The position numbers and the translations under genes are program-made. DNA of 64,000 nucleotides, from contig JAZSQO010000158.1 in assembly GCA_045538015.1 (NCBI GenBank), positions 10,239 to 74,238 of the forward strand, written 5' to 3'. Source of the DNA: SIG598 sp045538015. Lineage in GTDB: Bacteria; Bacillota; Clostridia; Oscillospirales; Acutalibacteraceae. The notes below the pieces were generated by a model. That model did no database searches, was not told the origin of the DNA, and saw nothing but the letters and a program-made list of their open reading frames with translations. This document shows positions 8,298 to 17,023 of this stretch, piece by piece; position 1 is the first letter of the stretch, and each line of letters starts with the position of its first letter.

Positions 8298-8321
8298 AGC
8301 ATCGCCCTCCGTCAAGCAGAA

Positions 8322-9053
8322 TCAATAGGTGCCGAAAATGCGGTCGCCGGCATCGCCCAGACCGGGAACGATGTAGGCAGAGTCGTTGAGGCACTCGTCG
8401 AGAGCGGCGGTGAACACAGGAACATCGGGATGAGCCTCATGGAAGGCCTTGACACCCTCGGGAGCGGAGACAAGGCACATCAGGCGGATGTCGGTGCAGC
8501 CCTTTTCCTTGAGCATACGAACAGCATCAGCGGCGCTGCCGCCGGTGGCCAGCATGGGATCGGTGACGATGATGAGGCGATGCTGAATGTCATCGGGCAG
8601 CTTGCAGTAGTATTCAACCGGCTGGTGGGTGTCGTGGTCACGGTAAAGGCCGATATGGCCTACCTTGGCGGTGGGGACAAGGCTGAGCAGACCATCCACC
8701 ATGCCCAGTCCGGCACGGAGAATGGGAACGATGGCCAGAGTCTTTCCGGCGATGGCCTTGCCGGTCATCTTCATGATGGGAGTCTCGATTTCCACATCGC
8801 GGAGGGGCAGGTCACGGGTGACCTCGTAGCCCAGCAGAAGAGCGATCTCCTCCAGCAGCTCGCGGAAATCCTTGGCGCCGGTGCTCTTGTCGCGCATCAT
8901 GGTCAGCTTATGCTGAATGAGGGGATGATCTATAACATGGAGCATGGCATTGTCCTGAGGCGCAGCCTCAACGGCAGCCTCTTCCTTGACCTCGGCTTCG
9001 GCCTTGATCTCAGCTTCAGCCAGCTTCTTTTCGGATTTTTTGAACAGCGACAT
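8322..9053 (-). CDS. upp: Uracil phosphoribosyltransferase with N-terminal extension
   Basis: 243-residue enzyme making UMP from uracil and PRPP. The core begins near residue 37 (VIDHPLIQHKLTMMRDK) and contains the PRPP-binding loop IVTDPMLATGGSA and the uracil-binding C-terminus GDAGDRIFGTY. The first 35 residues are an extra Lys/Glu/Ala-rich segment (SEKKLAEAEIKAEAE...) not present in typical 209-residue Upp. The ATG at 9053 is supported by GGGAG at good spacing, so the extension appears to be translated. It has its own sigma-A promoter and is followed by the dCMP deaminase gene. Confidence 0.93.
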   Translation of the reverse strand: MSLFKKSEKKLAEAEIKAEAEVKEEAAVEAAPQDNAMLHVIDHPLIQHKLTMMRDKSTGAKDFRELLEEIALLLGYEVTRDLPLRDVEIETPIMKMTGKAIAGKTLAIVPILRAGLGMVDGLLSLVPTAKVGHIGLYRDHDTHQPVEYYCKLPDDIQHRLIIVTDPMLATGGSAADAVRMLKEKGCTDIRLMCLVSAPEGVKAFHEAHPDVPVFTAALDECLNDSAYIVPGLGDAGDRIFGTY

Positions 9054-9131
9054 ATTTTGCACTCTCCCATATTATTTTATTATACGGCACAGATCAGCGC
9101 GATATACGCCGAAAAGCGTACCTTTTTTTTA

Positions 9132-9159
9132 ATTGTACCAAAGCCCGGCGATTTGTCAA
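9132..9159 (-). promoter_or_regulatory. Sigma-A promoter for upp
   Basis: On the minus strand TTGACA (9154-9159), a 16-bp spacer and TACAAT (9132-9137), with a leader of about 75 nt before the upp ATG. Confidence 0.75.
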
Positions 9160-9197
9160 AGGTTATTTTCATATTCTTGGCGGAAACTTTCAAAAAC

Positions 9198-9247
9198 ACA
9201 AAAAGAAGGCCGCGGCGAAGTCTCCCAACGGAGGCCTCGCCGCGGCC
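9198..9247 (-). terminator. Intrinsic terminator after the surface protein gene
   Basis: On the minus strand an 11-bp GC-rich stem (9237-9247 with 9208-9218) is followed by a T-rich tract, 30 nt after the stop codon. Confidence 0.9.
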
Positions 9248-9273
9248 GAAATCATGCTTTTGTTCCGTTACTG

Positions 9274-12200
9274 TTAATCAACAGCTTCGGCAAGGGTGAA
9301 CGCAAGGCTGTCACTTACAGCGGCAGTACCACCAAAGATGAACAGGGAATCGGCCGCAGAGCTCTTGATGAAGCTGACAGCGGAGCCGTAGTTCTTGGCG
9401 GAGACCAGCACGACCGGCATCTTCAGCTTGGCGCACAGAGCACCGCCGGCCAGCGCGTCGGGGAAGGACTCACCGGTGGCAACAGCTATGGACTTGCCGG
9501 TAAACAGGCTCTTGTAGGTCTCGTTGATCTTGACGGAGGTCTCGTAGCGATCGCTGCCGCTGATGCGGGTAACGGTAACGCCCAGCTTGGTCAGCGACTT
9601 TTCACCGGCATCAGAGATAGCGGCAGTACCGCCGAGGATAACGCCGGTCTTGCAGCTGCTGCTCTTGATGAACTCGGTAACATAGTTTTCAGCAGCGCCG
9701 GTGGTAGGAACATAGAGGATGGGATTGCCTTCGATGGCAGCGGCGGCGCTGATGGACAGGGCGTCGGGATAGTTATTGGCGTTGGCAAAGTAGAGCTTGG
9801 TGAACTTCTTGTCGGTCAGGTTGTAGAGCTTTTCGGCGATGGCAACAGAGGTGGAATAACGGTTGTCGCCGTAGATGCGCTCTATGCTGTAGCCCGCGTT
9901 CTTCAGAGCAGTGACGATAGAGTCGCTGACAGAAGCGGTTCCGCCGAGAACATAAATCTTGTTTGCTCCCAGACGCTTGAGCTCGTTGAGAACGCTCTGC
10001 TCAAGGCCGGAAGACTTGTTCTCGGTCAGAAGGATGGGAGCGTCAACGGCAGCGGCCAGAGGAACACCGGCCAGAGCGTCGGCAAACTTGAGTCCGTTGG
10101 CAAGAACAACATTCTTGGCAGTGGTCCAGCCTTCCTTGCTGATGGCAACAGAGGTCTCGATGCGGTTGCTGCCGGCAAGACGATCGGCAGCGCCGGCTCC
10201 GGACTGATCGACCTTGATGATGACAGTCTTGGTGCTGTCGGCATCGGTGGAAACGGTGATGGTTCCGGCACGGTTGAAGCCGGTATTCTTGCCGATAACG
10301 ACGGGCATGGTGATGGTGTGGATGCCGTTATTGGTGCTGACAGTGTACTTGCCCATGGTGATCCAGGAATCGCTGGCGGTGATCTTGGGCAGGACATTGG
10401 AGGTAACAACAAAGTTCTTGGTGCCGCCCTCGGCAGTGAAGCTCAGGGTGGTGACATCGGTCTTAAGATCGATCTTGTAAGCCTCAACGGTGATCTTGCC
10501 CAGCTGAGTACCCTTTGCGGAGGTGATATCCTCGGTCTTGGCATCGTGGGCATAGGCGCGCAGAACATACTCTACGGTCTTATCCTTGTTGGTGTTGGCA
10601 GGAATCGTGAATCTGTTGGAAATATCAACGGTCTTCATGGGTTTTTCGGCAGAACCGACATCAATGGGGCTGCCGACCATGGTGTCGCCGCAGAACAGGG
10701 CGAGCTTGTTGTAGATATTGGAGCCGGTGAGGGTGGCCTTGAAGGTGCCGCCCATGCAGGAGAGCTGCGTCTTATTGGCGGCGTTGCCGGTATCGATGAC
10801 AGCAGAGGTGATCTTGTGCTCAGGCTCGGTGATGGTTACGGTGAAAGCAGTCTCGTTGTAGGAATTATCCTTCACGGTGAAGGTATACTTACCGTAGCCG
10901 GAGAGGTTGACACCGGTTTGGGCAGCAGCGTCAGAAACGGTAAAGGAGCTGCTGGCGTTCTTGGTGTCGACATAGACATAGGAAATACTGCTCATCTGGC
11001 CGTCATCGGTGATAACGACCTTGACGGGATAGTTGGACTTGAAGGCATTGTCCGCAACCTTATTGGTCTTGTATTCTGCCTTTGTTTCGGCGCCGGCGTT
11101 GTCAACGCTGGTGACGGAGGCCACGGGAGCCGCGCTGCCGCTGTTATTGATGGTGATGGTAACAGTAGTGGTGTTGGCTGGCTTGGCATTATCCTTTGCG
11201 ACGATAGTATATACGCCGTCCTTCTTGAGAGAAACGCCGTTAGAGGAGGAAGCAATGGCAGTAGCCTTGGAGTCCTTGGCCTCCTTGTAGCTGAAGCTGG
11301 AGATACTTCCGTTATCCGAAGCAGTCACCTTGACAGCGCCGCTGACATTGATGCCGGCACCGTCGGAAAGGGAAACGGAGGTCTCCTGACCGTTGACCAT
11401 ATACTTGGCAGTGATGACCGGCTTGGTGCCGTCACCGGGCTTGAAGTACTGGCTGCTTCCGAAGGCAACACGGCCCACACCGTCGGTGACCTTGACGTAG
11501 ACAAGGCACCAGGTCTTGCTGTTGCCGGTGATGGTAATGGTGTCGCCGGATCTGAGCGTGGTCCAGTTTTCGCTGGCCTTCTTCATGGCGGTGTAGCCGG
11601 AGTAGCCGGCGGCGTTGGGACCTTCGTTGCCGTATCTTACCATGTACTGGATGGAAGCGATGCCGCTGACATTGTCCTTGGCGTCAAACTTCAGCTTGAC
11701 GGTATCGCTGAACACAAGGTCGGTATCCTTCTTGTCAGCGTGGTTGGCCATACCGTAGACGATGCCGTTGATCACTTCCTTGTGGGTCTTGCCCAGAAGG
11801 ATATCGGTGTAGTTTCTGTTGAGCTTGCCGGTAACATTGATAACAGAAACAGTGGGAGCGGTCTGATCGATGCTCAGATACGGGGTGTTGGCAAAGCCGT
11901 CGGCACCCTCAACATCCTCGGCGATGGCGTAAAGAACGCCCTTCTGACCGATGTTGACCTCGGTGTTGAAGATATACCAGCCGTCCTTTTTGGTCAGCTC
12001 GCTCATCTTGATTTCGGTATAGGGCAGCTTGCTGAGGTCGGTGGCGTTGGTAACGGGCTCGGGAGCCAGATAATATCCGAGGTACTTCAGGCCGCTGGCA
12101 TACTTTCCGTTGTCTCTGAACTTGATTTCAGCTTTCAGATTTTCCACATCAAAGCAGACCGGATTATCAACAGAAGCGTTGGTCTTGGAGGACCAGGTGG

Positions 12201-12906
12201 TCTCTTCCACGGTGATGCTTACATCAGGGCCGGTGGTGTCCTTGATGATGGAGGTGTTGGAGGTGATTACCTTGTAACCGGCGTATTTATTTTCCCAGGT
12301 GTAGAAATTATCTCTGACACCCTTGGTCCACTTGCCGCCGCCAAGGAGCTTGAGGTCAGCCTCGAGAGCTTCCTCGTTATTGTAATAATCCTTGATCTTG
12401 TAGACAAAGGTGAGATTACTGCTGCAGCCGGCAAAGGCAGTGGCGCTGACACTCAGAGGCTCATCGAAGTACACATTGCGCAGAGCGGTGCACTTGTCAA
12501 AGGCGCCGGAGTGAATGATGGTGCCGCTCTCAAAGGTGACCGAGCTGAGGCGGGTGCACTCGCTGAACGCGCCGCTGTTGATTCTCTCAACTTTATCGCC
12601 GACGGTCAGGTTCTGAAGAACAGTATCCTTGGCGCAGGCGTTGTTGGCTACCAGTGTAATGTCGTAGTTGGTAACTAAGTTATCCTCGGTTCTGTGATAG
12701 AAGGTCGCCGGGATCGACATGTTCGCAGAGGACTTGTCGAAAAATCCGACCACTGTGGCCGTCTTGGCGGGAGTGTTGATCTCCACCTTCCAGGGCGAAT
12801 TCTCGCCGGCCTGAGTGTAGTCGGCAAAGGCGGTCATGCCCAGGCATCCGAAGGCTGTTACCAGCGCGAGGAGTGCCGCAAGGCTTCTTTTGAATAACCT
12901 TTTCAT
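9274..12906 (-). CDS. Secreted CWB2 cell-wall-binding surface protein (1210 aa)
   Basis: Large secreted protein. Residues 1-28 are a Sec signal peptide (basic KRLFKRS, hydrophobic core, TAFA-D cleavage). Residues about 85-165 hold leucine-rich repeats of the BspA type (INSGAFSECTRLSSVTF, SGAFDKCTALRNVYF). The middle carries several Ig-like/bacterial adhesion segments (IDQTAPTVSV, KFDAKDNVSGI). Residues about 820-905 look like a BACON domain (FTAEGGTKNFVVTSN ... SDSWIT). The last 305 residues are three CWB2 repeats (RLAGSNRIETSVAIS, RIYGDNRYSTSVAIA, RISGSDRYETSVKIN, each with an xLGGTAxVSD block), the trio that anchors clostridial proteins non-covalently to wall polymer. It is monocistronic. 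Ligand and role (adhesion or S-layer-like) are not known. Confidence 0.9.
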   Translation of the reverse strand: MKRLFKRSLAALLALVTAFGCLGMTAFADYTQAGENSPWKVEINTPAKTATVVGFFDKSSANMSIPATFYHRTEDNLVTNYDITLVANNACAKDTVLQNLTVGDKVERINSGAFSECTRLSSVTFESGTIIHSGAFDKCTALRNVYFDEPLSVSATAFAGCSSNLTFVYKIKDYYNNEEALEADLKLLGGGKWTKGVRDNFYTWENKYAGYKVITSNTSIIKDTTGPDVSITVEETTWSSKTNASVDNPVCFDVENLKAEIKFRDNGKYASGLKYLGYYLAPEPVTNATDLSKLPYTEIKMSELTKKDGWYIFNTEVNIGQKGVLYAIAEDVEGADGFANTPYLSIDQTAPTVSVINVTGKLNRNYTDILLGKTHKEVINGIVYGMANHADKKDTDLVFSDTVKLKFDAKDNVSGIASIQYMVRYGNEGPNAAGYSGYTAMKKASENWTTLRSGDTITITGNSKTWCLVYVKVTDGVGRVAFGSSQYFKPGDGTKPVITAKYMVNGQETSVSLSDGAGINVSGAVKVTASDNGSISSFSYKEAKDSKATAIASSSNGVSLKKDGVYTIVAKDNAKPANTTTVTITINNSGSAAPVASVTSVDNAGAETKAEYKTNKVADNAFKSNYPVKVVITDDGQMSSISYVYVDTKNASSSFTVSDAAAQTGVNLSGYGKYTFTVKDNSYNETAFTVTITEPEHKITSAVIDTGNAANKTQLSCMGGTFKATLTGSNIYNKLALFCGDTMVGSPIDVGSAEKPMKTVDISNRFTIPANTNKDKTVEYVLRAYAHDAKTEDITSAKGTQLGKITVEAYKIDLKTDVTTLSFTAEGGTKNFVVTSNVLPKITASDSWITMGKYTVSTNNGIHTITMPVVIGKNTGFNRAGTITVSTDADSTKTVIIKVDQSGAGAADRLAGSNRIETSVAISKEGWTTAKNVVLANGLKFADALAGVPLAAAVDAPILLTENKSSGLEQSVLNELKRLGANKIYVLGGTASVSDSIVTALKNAGYSIERIYGDNRYSTSVAIAEKLYNLTDKKFTKLYFANANNYPDALSISAAAAIEGNPILYVPTTGAAENYVTEFIKSSSCKTGVILGGTAAISDAGEKSLTKLGVTVTRISGSDRYETSVKINETYKSLFTGKSIAVATGESFPDALAGGALCAKLKMPVVLVSAKNYGSAVSFIKSSAADSLFIFGGTAAVSDSLAFTLAEAVD

Positions 12907-12978
12907 ATTATTCCTCCGATCTTATTCAACGGTACCGCGCTGTTCTCAGAAAACGGCGCAATTTCCGTTTATGAAGTA

Positions 12979-13007
12979 ATTATATCAACACCGGCTCGAA
13001 TTCGCAA
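12979..13007 (-). promoter_or_regulatory. Sigma-A promoter for the surface protein
   Basis: On the minus strand TTGCGA (13002-13007), 17 bp, TATAAT (12979-12984); leader about 70 nt with GGAGG immediately before the ATG. Confidence 0.7.
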
Positions 13008-13050
13008 CTGCAAATACCAGATTTAGTGTAAAAAAAATGTAAAATGCACA

Positions 13051-13085
13051 ACAAAACTGCCCCTCCGGACTGCTCCGAAGGGGCA
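13051..13085 (-). terminator. Intrinsic terminator after trpB
   Basis: On the minus strand a 12-bp stem with one mismatch (13074-13085 with 13058-13069) and a 4-nt loop, followed by GTTTTG. Confidence 0.8.
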
Positions 13086-13104
13086 AAGGGTCAATAAAAT
13101 GAGA

Positions 13105-14484
13105 TCAGTTCTCCGGCACCACGGGCAGGCTGGCAAAGCCGGCCTCCAGCTCCTCGTCCGAGGGGATGTAATCCTGCATGATGCCGTCGTTGAATTTCTG
13201 GTAGGCGTACATATCGAAATAGCCGGTTCCGGTCAGGCCGAACACGATGTTCTTGTGCTCACCGGTCTCCTTGCATTTGAGTGCCTCGTCGATGGCAACG
13301 CGAATAGCGTGGCTGCTCTCGGGAGCGGGAAGAATGCCCTCAACACGGGCAAACTCCTGAGCCGCGGCGAAAACCTCAGTCTGCTTTACGGTGGTGGCGG
13401 TCATGTAGCCGTCGTGATAGAGCTGGGAAAGCACCGAGCTCATACCGTGGTATCTCAGGCCGCCCGCGTGGTCGGAGGAAGGAATGAAGCCGCTGCCGAG
13501 GGTGTACATCTTCTGAAGCGGGCAGACGCGGCCGGTGTCGCAGTAGTCGTAGGCAAAGCGTCCGCGGGTGAGGCTGGGGCAGGATGCCGGCTCCACAGCG
13601 ATGATCTTATAATCGTTCTCACCTCTGAGCATTTCGCCCACGAAGGGGCTGATGAGTCCGCCGAGGTTGGAGCCGCCGCCGGCACAGCCGATGATGATGT
13701 CCGCTTTGATGTTGTATTTGTCAAGAGCCGCCTTGGTTTCAAGGCCGATGACCGTCTGGTGGAGCAGCACCTGAGAAAGAACGCTTCCCAGCACATATCG
13801 GTAGCCTTCGTTGACCGACGCGGCTTCCACCGCCTCGGAAATGGCGCAGCCGAGGCTTCCGGAGGTTCCGGGATGCTCTTCGAGGATCTTTCTGCCTACC
13901 GCGGTGTCCATGGAAGGTGAAGGAGTGACCGACGCGCCGTAGGTGCGCATGACCTCCCGGCGGAAGGGCTTCTGCTCGTAGGAGCACTTGACCATATACA
14001 CCTTGCAGTCAAGGCCGAGGTAGGCACAGGCCATGGAGGTTGCTGTTCCCCACTGCCCCGCTCCGGTCTCGGTGGTGACGCCCTTCAGGCCCTGATTCTT
14101 GGCGTAATAGGCCTGAGCAATGGCCGAGTTGAGCTTGTGGCTGCCGCTGGTGTTGTTGCCCTCGAATTTGTAGTAGATGTGCGCCGGAGTGCCCAGCTTT
14201 TCCTCCAAGCAGTAGGCACGCACCAGAGGCGACGGGCGGTACATTCTGTAAAAGCTGATTATCTCCTCGGGGATGTCGAAATAAGGGGTGGTATCGTCCA
14301 GCTCCTGAATGGCCAGCTCCCGGCAGAATACCTGCTCCAGCTCCTCGAGGGTCGCCGGCTTAAGGGTCTGTGGATTGAGCAGCGGAGCCGGTTTGTTCTT
14401 CATATCCGCCCGGACATTGTACCACTGTCTGGGCATCTCGTGCTCTTCAAGATAAATTTTGTAGGGAATTCGATTGTCTGCCAT
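13105..14484 (-). CDS. trpB: Tryptophan synthase beta subunit, TrpB2 type
   Basis: 459-residue PLP enzyme that condenses indole with serine (or phosphoserine) to give tryptophan. The PLP lysine is K117 in NNTSGSHKLNSA, which is the TrpB2 form of the motif (TrpB1 has HTGAHKIN). The GAGQWGTATS and GCAGGGSNLGG blocks are also present. No trpA or other trp gene is nearby, so it may salvage free indole. The start at 14484 follows GGAAGG; the open frame continues upstream only because it crosses the T-box leader. Regulation is by a tryptophan T-box (see 14548-14835). Confidence 0.92.
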   Translation of the reverse strand: MADNRIPYKIYLEEHEMPRQWYNVRADMKNKPAPLLNPQTLKPATLEELEQVFCRELAIQELDDTTPYFDIPEEIISFYRMYRPSPLVRAYCLEEKLGTPAHIYYKFEGNNTSGSHKLNSAIAQAYYAKNQGLKGVTTETGAGQWGTATSMACAYLGLDCKVYMVKCSYEQKPFRREVMRTYGASVTPSPSMDTAVGRKILEEHPGTSGSLGCAISEAVEAASVNEGYRYVLGSVLSQVLLHQTVIGLETKAALDKYNIKADIIIGCAGGGSNLGGLISPFVGEMLRGENDYKIIAVEPASCPSLTRGRFAYDYCDTGRVCPLQKMYTLGSGFIPSSDHAGGLRYHGMSSVLSQLYHDGYMTATTVKQTEVFAAAQEFARVEGILPAPESSHAIRVAIDEALKCKETGEHKNIVFGLTGTGYFDMYAYQKFNDGIMQDYIPSDEELEAGFASLPVVPEN

Positions 14485-14547
14485 GGTTATGCCTTCCTTT
14501 CTTTGCTTCCCGGCTCTCCCGGTTCTTTGGTTTCTGCGGAACGGCAT

Positions 14548-14835
14548 AAAAAAACTCCCATCCCGCAACTGATTTGTTGCTGGGACAGAAGAAAAACTCC
14601 TGCGGTGCCACCCGGCTTGACGCTTTCGCGCCCACTCTGCGCATACAAACATATGCCGGCCTTTGATAACGGAGCGCCCTGCTCCGTCTCACATACTTTC
14701 GCCCGATCGCGATTTCTGCTCGCCCTCGGAAGTCCATTCGGCTCGATCCTCCGCGCCGCGATCACACCATCCGCGGCTCTCTGTGCCGGAAGTAAAGGAG
14801 CTTACTCACTCTTCCTCAACGGTTTAGACTTATTG
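14548..14835 (-). promoter_or_regulatory. Tryptophan-specific T-box riboswitch upstream of trpB
   Basis: The minus-strand leader has the T-box bulge sequence GGGTGGCACCGCAG (14600-14613), which pairs with uncharged tRNA. Stem I carries the conserved AGAGAGCCGCGGATGGTG block, and further on the specifier loop GAATGGAC contains TGG, the Trp codon, at 14734-14736. After the T-box comes a hairpin (GCAAC...GTTGC flanked by CCC/GGG) and seven T residues (14548-14554), the intrinsic terminator. Known mechanism: uncharged tRNA-Trp stabilises the antiterminator and allows trpB transcription. Confidence 0.93.
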
Positions 14836-14841
14836 ACATGA

Positions 14842-14870
14842 AATATAGCACAAGGAGTGGCTCTTGTCAA
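14842..14870 (-). promoter_or_regulatory. Sigma-A promoter of the T-box/trpB transcript
   Basis: On the minus strand TTGACA (14865-14870), 17 bp, TATATT (14842-14847), placing transcription start just before the T-box stem I. Confidence 0.85.
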
Positions 14871-14931
14871 TAGGAAATTTCCGGATATTGAATGAGGGCC
14901 GGGATGCTGTCCCGACCCTCGGATATCCTGT

Positions 14932-15402
14932 TTACTCTTCAAGCAGACACACAGCGTGAGCCGCTATTCCCTCTCCGCTGCCGGTGAAGCCGAGGCCTTC
15001 CTCGGTGGTGGCCTTGACGCTTACCCGGGAGATATCCACACCGCAGGCATCGGCGATGTTGCGGCGCATGGTGTCAATATACGGGCGAAGCCTGGGACGC
15101 TGGGCAAGAACGGTGGCGTCTATATTGCCTATGGAATAGCCTTCACCAGAAACGCGCTCCACCACCTTTTTCATCAGCACCAGACTGTCGGCGCCTTCAA
15201 AGGCCGGGTCATTGTCGGGAAAAAGCGCTCCGATATCCCCAAGGGCAGCCGCTCCCAGCAGCGCGTCGGAAATGGCGTGGGCCAGCACATCGGCATCCGA
15301 GTGGCCGAGAAGCCCCTTTTCGTAAGGGATATCAACGCCGCCCAGTATCAGCTTTCTGTCCTCAACCAGACGATGAACGTCATAGCCGTGTCCAATTCTC
15401 AT
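14932..15402 (-). CDS. ispF: 2-C-methyl-D-erythritol 2,4-cyclodiphosphate synthase
   Basis: 156-residue MEP-pathway enzyme that cyclises CDP-methylerythritol phosphate to MEcPP for isoprenoid synthesis. Metal ligands D8 and H10 (GYDVHRL) and H42 (GHSDADVLAHA) are present, as are the FPDND loop and the C-terminal TTEEGLGFTG block. Length matches the family. It lies 30 nt after the sugar transferase gene, with GGAGGTG nine nt before the ATG, and probably shares that transcript. A hairpin with a G:U pair (14894-14924) follows but has a poor T tract. Confidence 0.95.
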   Translation of the reverse strand: MRIGHGYDVHRLVEDRKLILGGVDIPYEKGLLGHSDADVLAHAISDALLGAAALGDIGALFPDNDPAFEGADSLVLMKKVVERVSGEGYSIGNIDATVLAQRPRLRPYIDTMRRNIADACGVDISRVSVKATTEEGLGFTGSGEGIAAHAVCLLEE

Positions 15403-15432
15403 AATTCAACGCACCTCCGTTGGCGGTGAAGA

Positions 15433-16854
15433 TTATTTTTTTGCCGAAGCGGTTTCCTTTTCCTGCTCGGTCTTTTCACCGCTTTCGTCAACACCCTCGG
15501 TGCTCTCGCTCATGAAGATGACCTTGATGGTGTAGAAAAGCAGGTGAAGATCCTGCATGAGGGAGGCTTTTTCTATGTAAAGCACATCCATGCGGGCCTT
15601 ATCCTCGAAGGTGGTGTTGTACTTTCCGTAGAGCTGGGCATAGCCGGTCAGGCCGGCCTTGACCTTGAGACGGAAGCGAAATTCCGGATATTCCTCGCAT
15701 ATCTGGCCGAAAAGCTCCGGTCGCTCAGGGCGCGGGCCTACAAGGGACATATCGCCCTTGAGGATGTTGATAAGCTGGGGCAGCTCGTCGATGCGGGTGG
15801 CTCGGATAAACTTGCCCACGGGCGTGATGCGGTCGTCGTTCTTGCCGGCAAGGCGGGCGCCCGACTTCTTTTCCGCGTCCATTATCATGCTGCGGAATTT
15901 GTAGAGCATGAACACCTTTCCGTTGCGGGTCAGACGCTGCTGCTTGAACAGCGCCGGGCCGCCGTCCTGCAGCTTTATAAGCAGCGCGGCAACAAGCATT
16001 ATGGGGCTTGTGAGAACAAGACCGATAAGTGAGATGAGAATGTCACCGATGCGCTTGGCAATGAGCTGTTCGGTGGTAAAGCCGTGACGGCCGGTGGCAT
16101 AGATGACCGAGTCACCGGAGATGACCCGGGTGGTGTTGCAGAGGATGATGTCGTGCATGGATGGGATGTAGACCGCGTTGATGTTGCGCTCGTAGCTGTA
16201 GCCGCCGAGGCGCTCTCTCAGTCCGCCGTCTATGGTGCCCATTATGAGAATACCGCAGCCCTCAAGAGCCTTGAGCATTTCCTCCTCCGGCTCACTTTCG
16301 TACATGGTGCGCACGATCTGGCAGTTCATGCTGTCGCTGATCTTGCCCAGCATACTCAGGTCGTGGGCATCGTCGCTGATGACCGCCAGCGCGAATTTGG
16401 CCGGAGTCATGTTCCGGTGCGCGTATTCCGACAGAATGAACAGTATCGCTCCGGCGATGATCTGAGCCAGCACCACGCCAAGAAGCGGCACGGGATTGAG
16501 CAGTTTCTGCGCCACAAGGGACAGTATCAGATAAAAGATCGCGTTGGTGATGATAATACCGAAGGAATAGGAAAAGAGCAGTTCCCTCCATGTTCTGTAC
16601 CTGAGCTTGAAGCCTCCGTACATACTGACGAAGAGAGAAAGTGAGACGACATACAGAAACAGCACGGCGATGTTGCCCTTGTAGAAGAAGGTGGCCTCGT
16701 CGTAGAAGGTAAGATAGACATTGTAGAAGATCATGGACGCGGTGGCGGTTATCATGATCCTCCACACTATGGTCACCACTTTGATCAGGCTGGACAAACG
16801 GATATTTTTCATGTTTTTATTCTCACAATCGGCATATTCAGAGTGATTTTTCAT
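15433..16854 (-). CDS. Polyprenyl-phosphate sugar-1-phosphate transferase
   Basis: 473-residue membrane enzyme of the WbaP/CpsE type that starts an exopolysaccharide or glycan by moving a sugar phosphate to undecaprenyl phosphate. Residues about 20-145 hold four membrane helices; about 150-250 are a cytoplasmic Rossmann-like domain; from about 275 comes the catalytic domain with another helix, then YKFRSM, RATRIDELPQL and LVGPRPERP, the hallmark motifs. The tail is highly charged. No clear ribosome binding site precedes the first ATG, so the start could be the second Met (MKNIRLSS). No glycosyltransferase cluster surrounds it; ispF is downstream. Confidence 0.9.
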   Translation of the reverse strand: MKNHSEYADCENKNMKNIRLSSLIKVVTIVWRIMITATASMIFYNVYLTFYDEATFFYKGNIAVLFLYVVSLSLFVSMYGGFKLRYRTWRELLFSYSFGIIITNAIFYLILSLVAQKLLNPVPLLGVVLAQIIAGAILFILSEYAHRNMTPAKFALAVISDDAHDLSMLGKISDSMNCQIVRTMYESEPEEEMLKALEGCGILIMGTIDGGLRERLGGYSYERNINAVYIPSMHDIILCNTTRVISGDSVIYATGRHGFTTEQLIAKRIGDILISLIGLVLTSPIMLVAALLIKLQDGGPALFKQQRLTRNGKVFMLYKFRSMIMDAEKKSGARLAGKNDDRITPVGKFIRATRIDELPQLINILKGDMSLVGPRPERPELFGQICEEYPEFRFRLKVKAGLTGYAQLYGKYNTTFEDKARMDVLYIEKASLMQDLHLLFYTIKVIFMSESTEGVDESGEKTEQEKETASAKK

Positions 16855-17023
16855 TTTATTTTAGCACAACAGCCCAATACCGTCAACCGCTATTATCACA
16901 TTATCTCCTTGATATTGCCAGCGTACAGTGCTATCATCGTATCCACAGCAGTGAGCAGAAAAAGAAGGGATTTTGTCCCTTTGCTGTGGTAATATATGTA
17001 CACGCAAGCAAGGAGCGATGTAT

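Noticed and set aside
9133..12678. Very long open reading frame antisense to the surface protein gene
   Set aside because: Caused by codon bias of the gene on the minus strand, which has signal peptide, CWB2 repeats, promoter and terminator; the antisense frame has no ribosome binding site and is low-complexity.
13105..14652. Longer trpB start beginning within the leader
   Set aside because: The extra residues cross the T-box, terminator and T run; the ATG at 14484 has the ribosome binding site and matches the family N-terminus.
14765..14790. TGG in the stem I apical part of the T-box as specifier codon
   Set aside because: That TGG belongs to the conserved GGATGGTG element; the specifier loop position is the GAATGGAC further downstream, which also has TGG.
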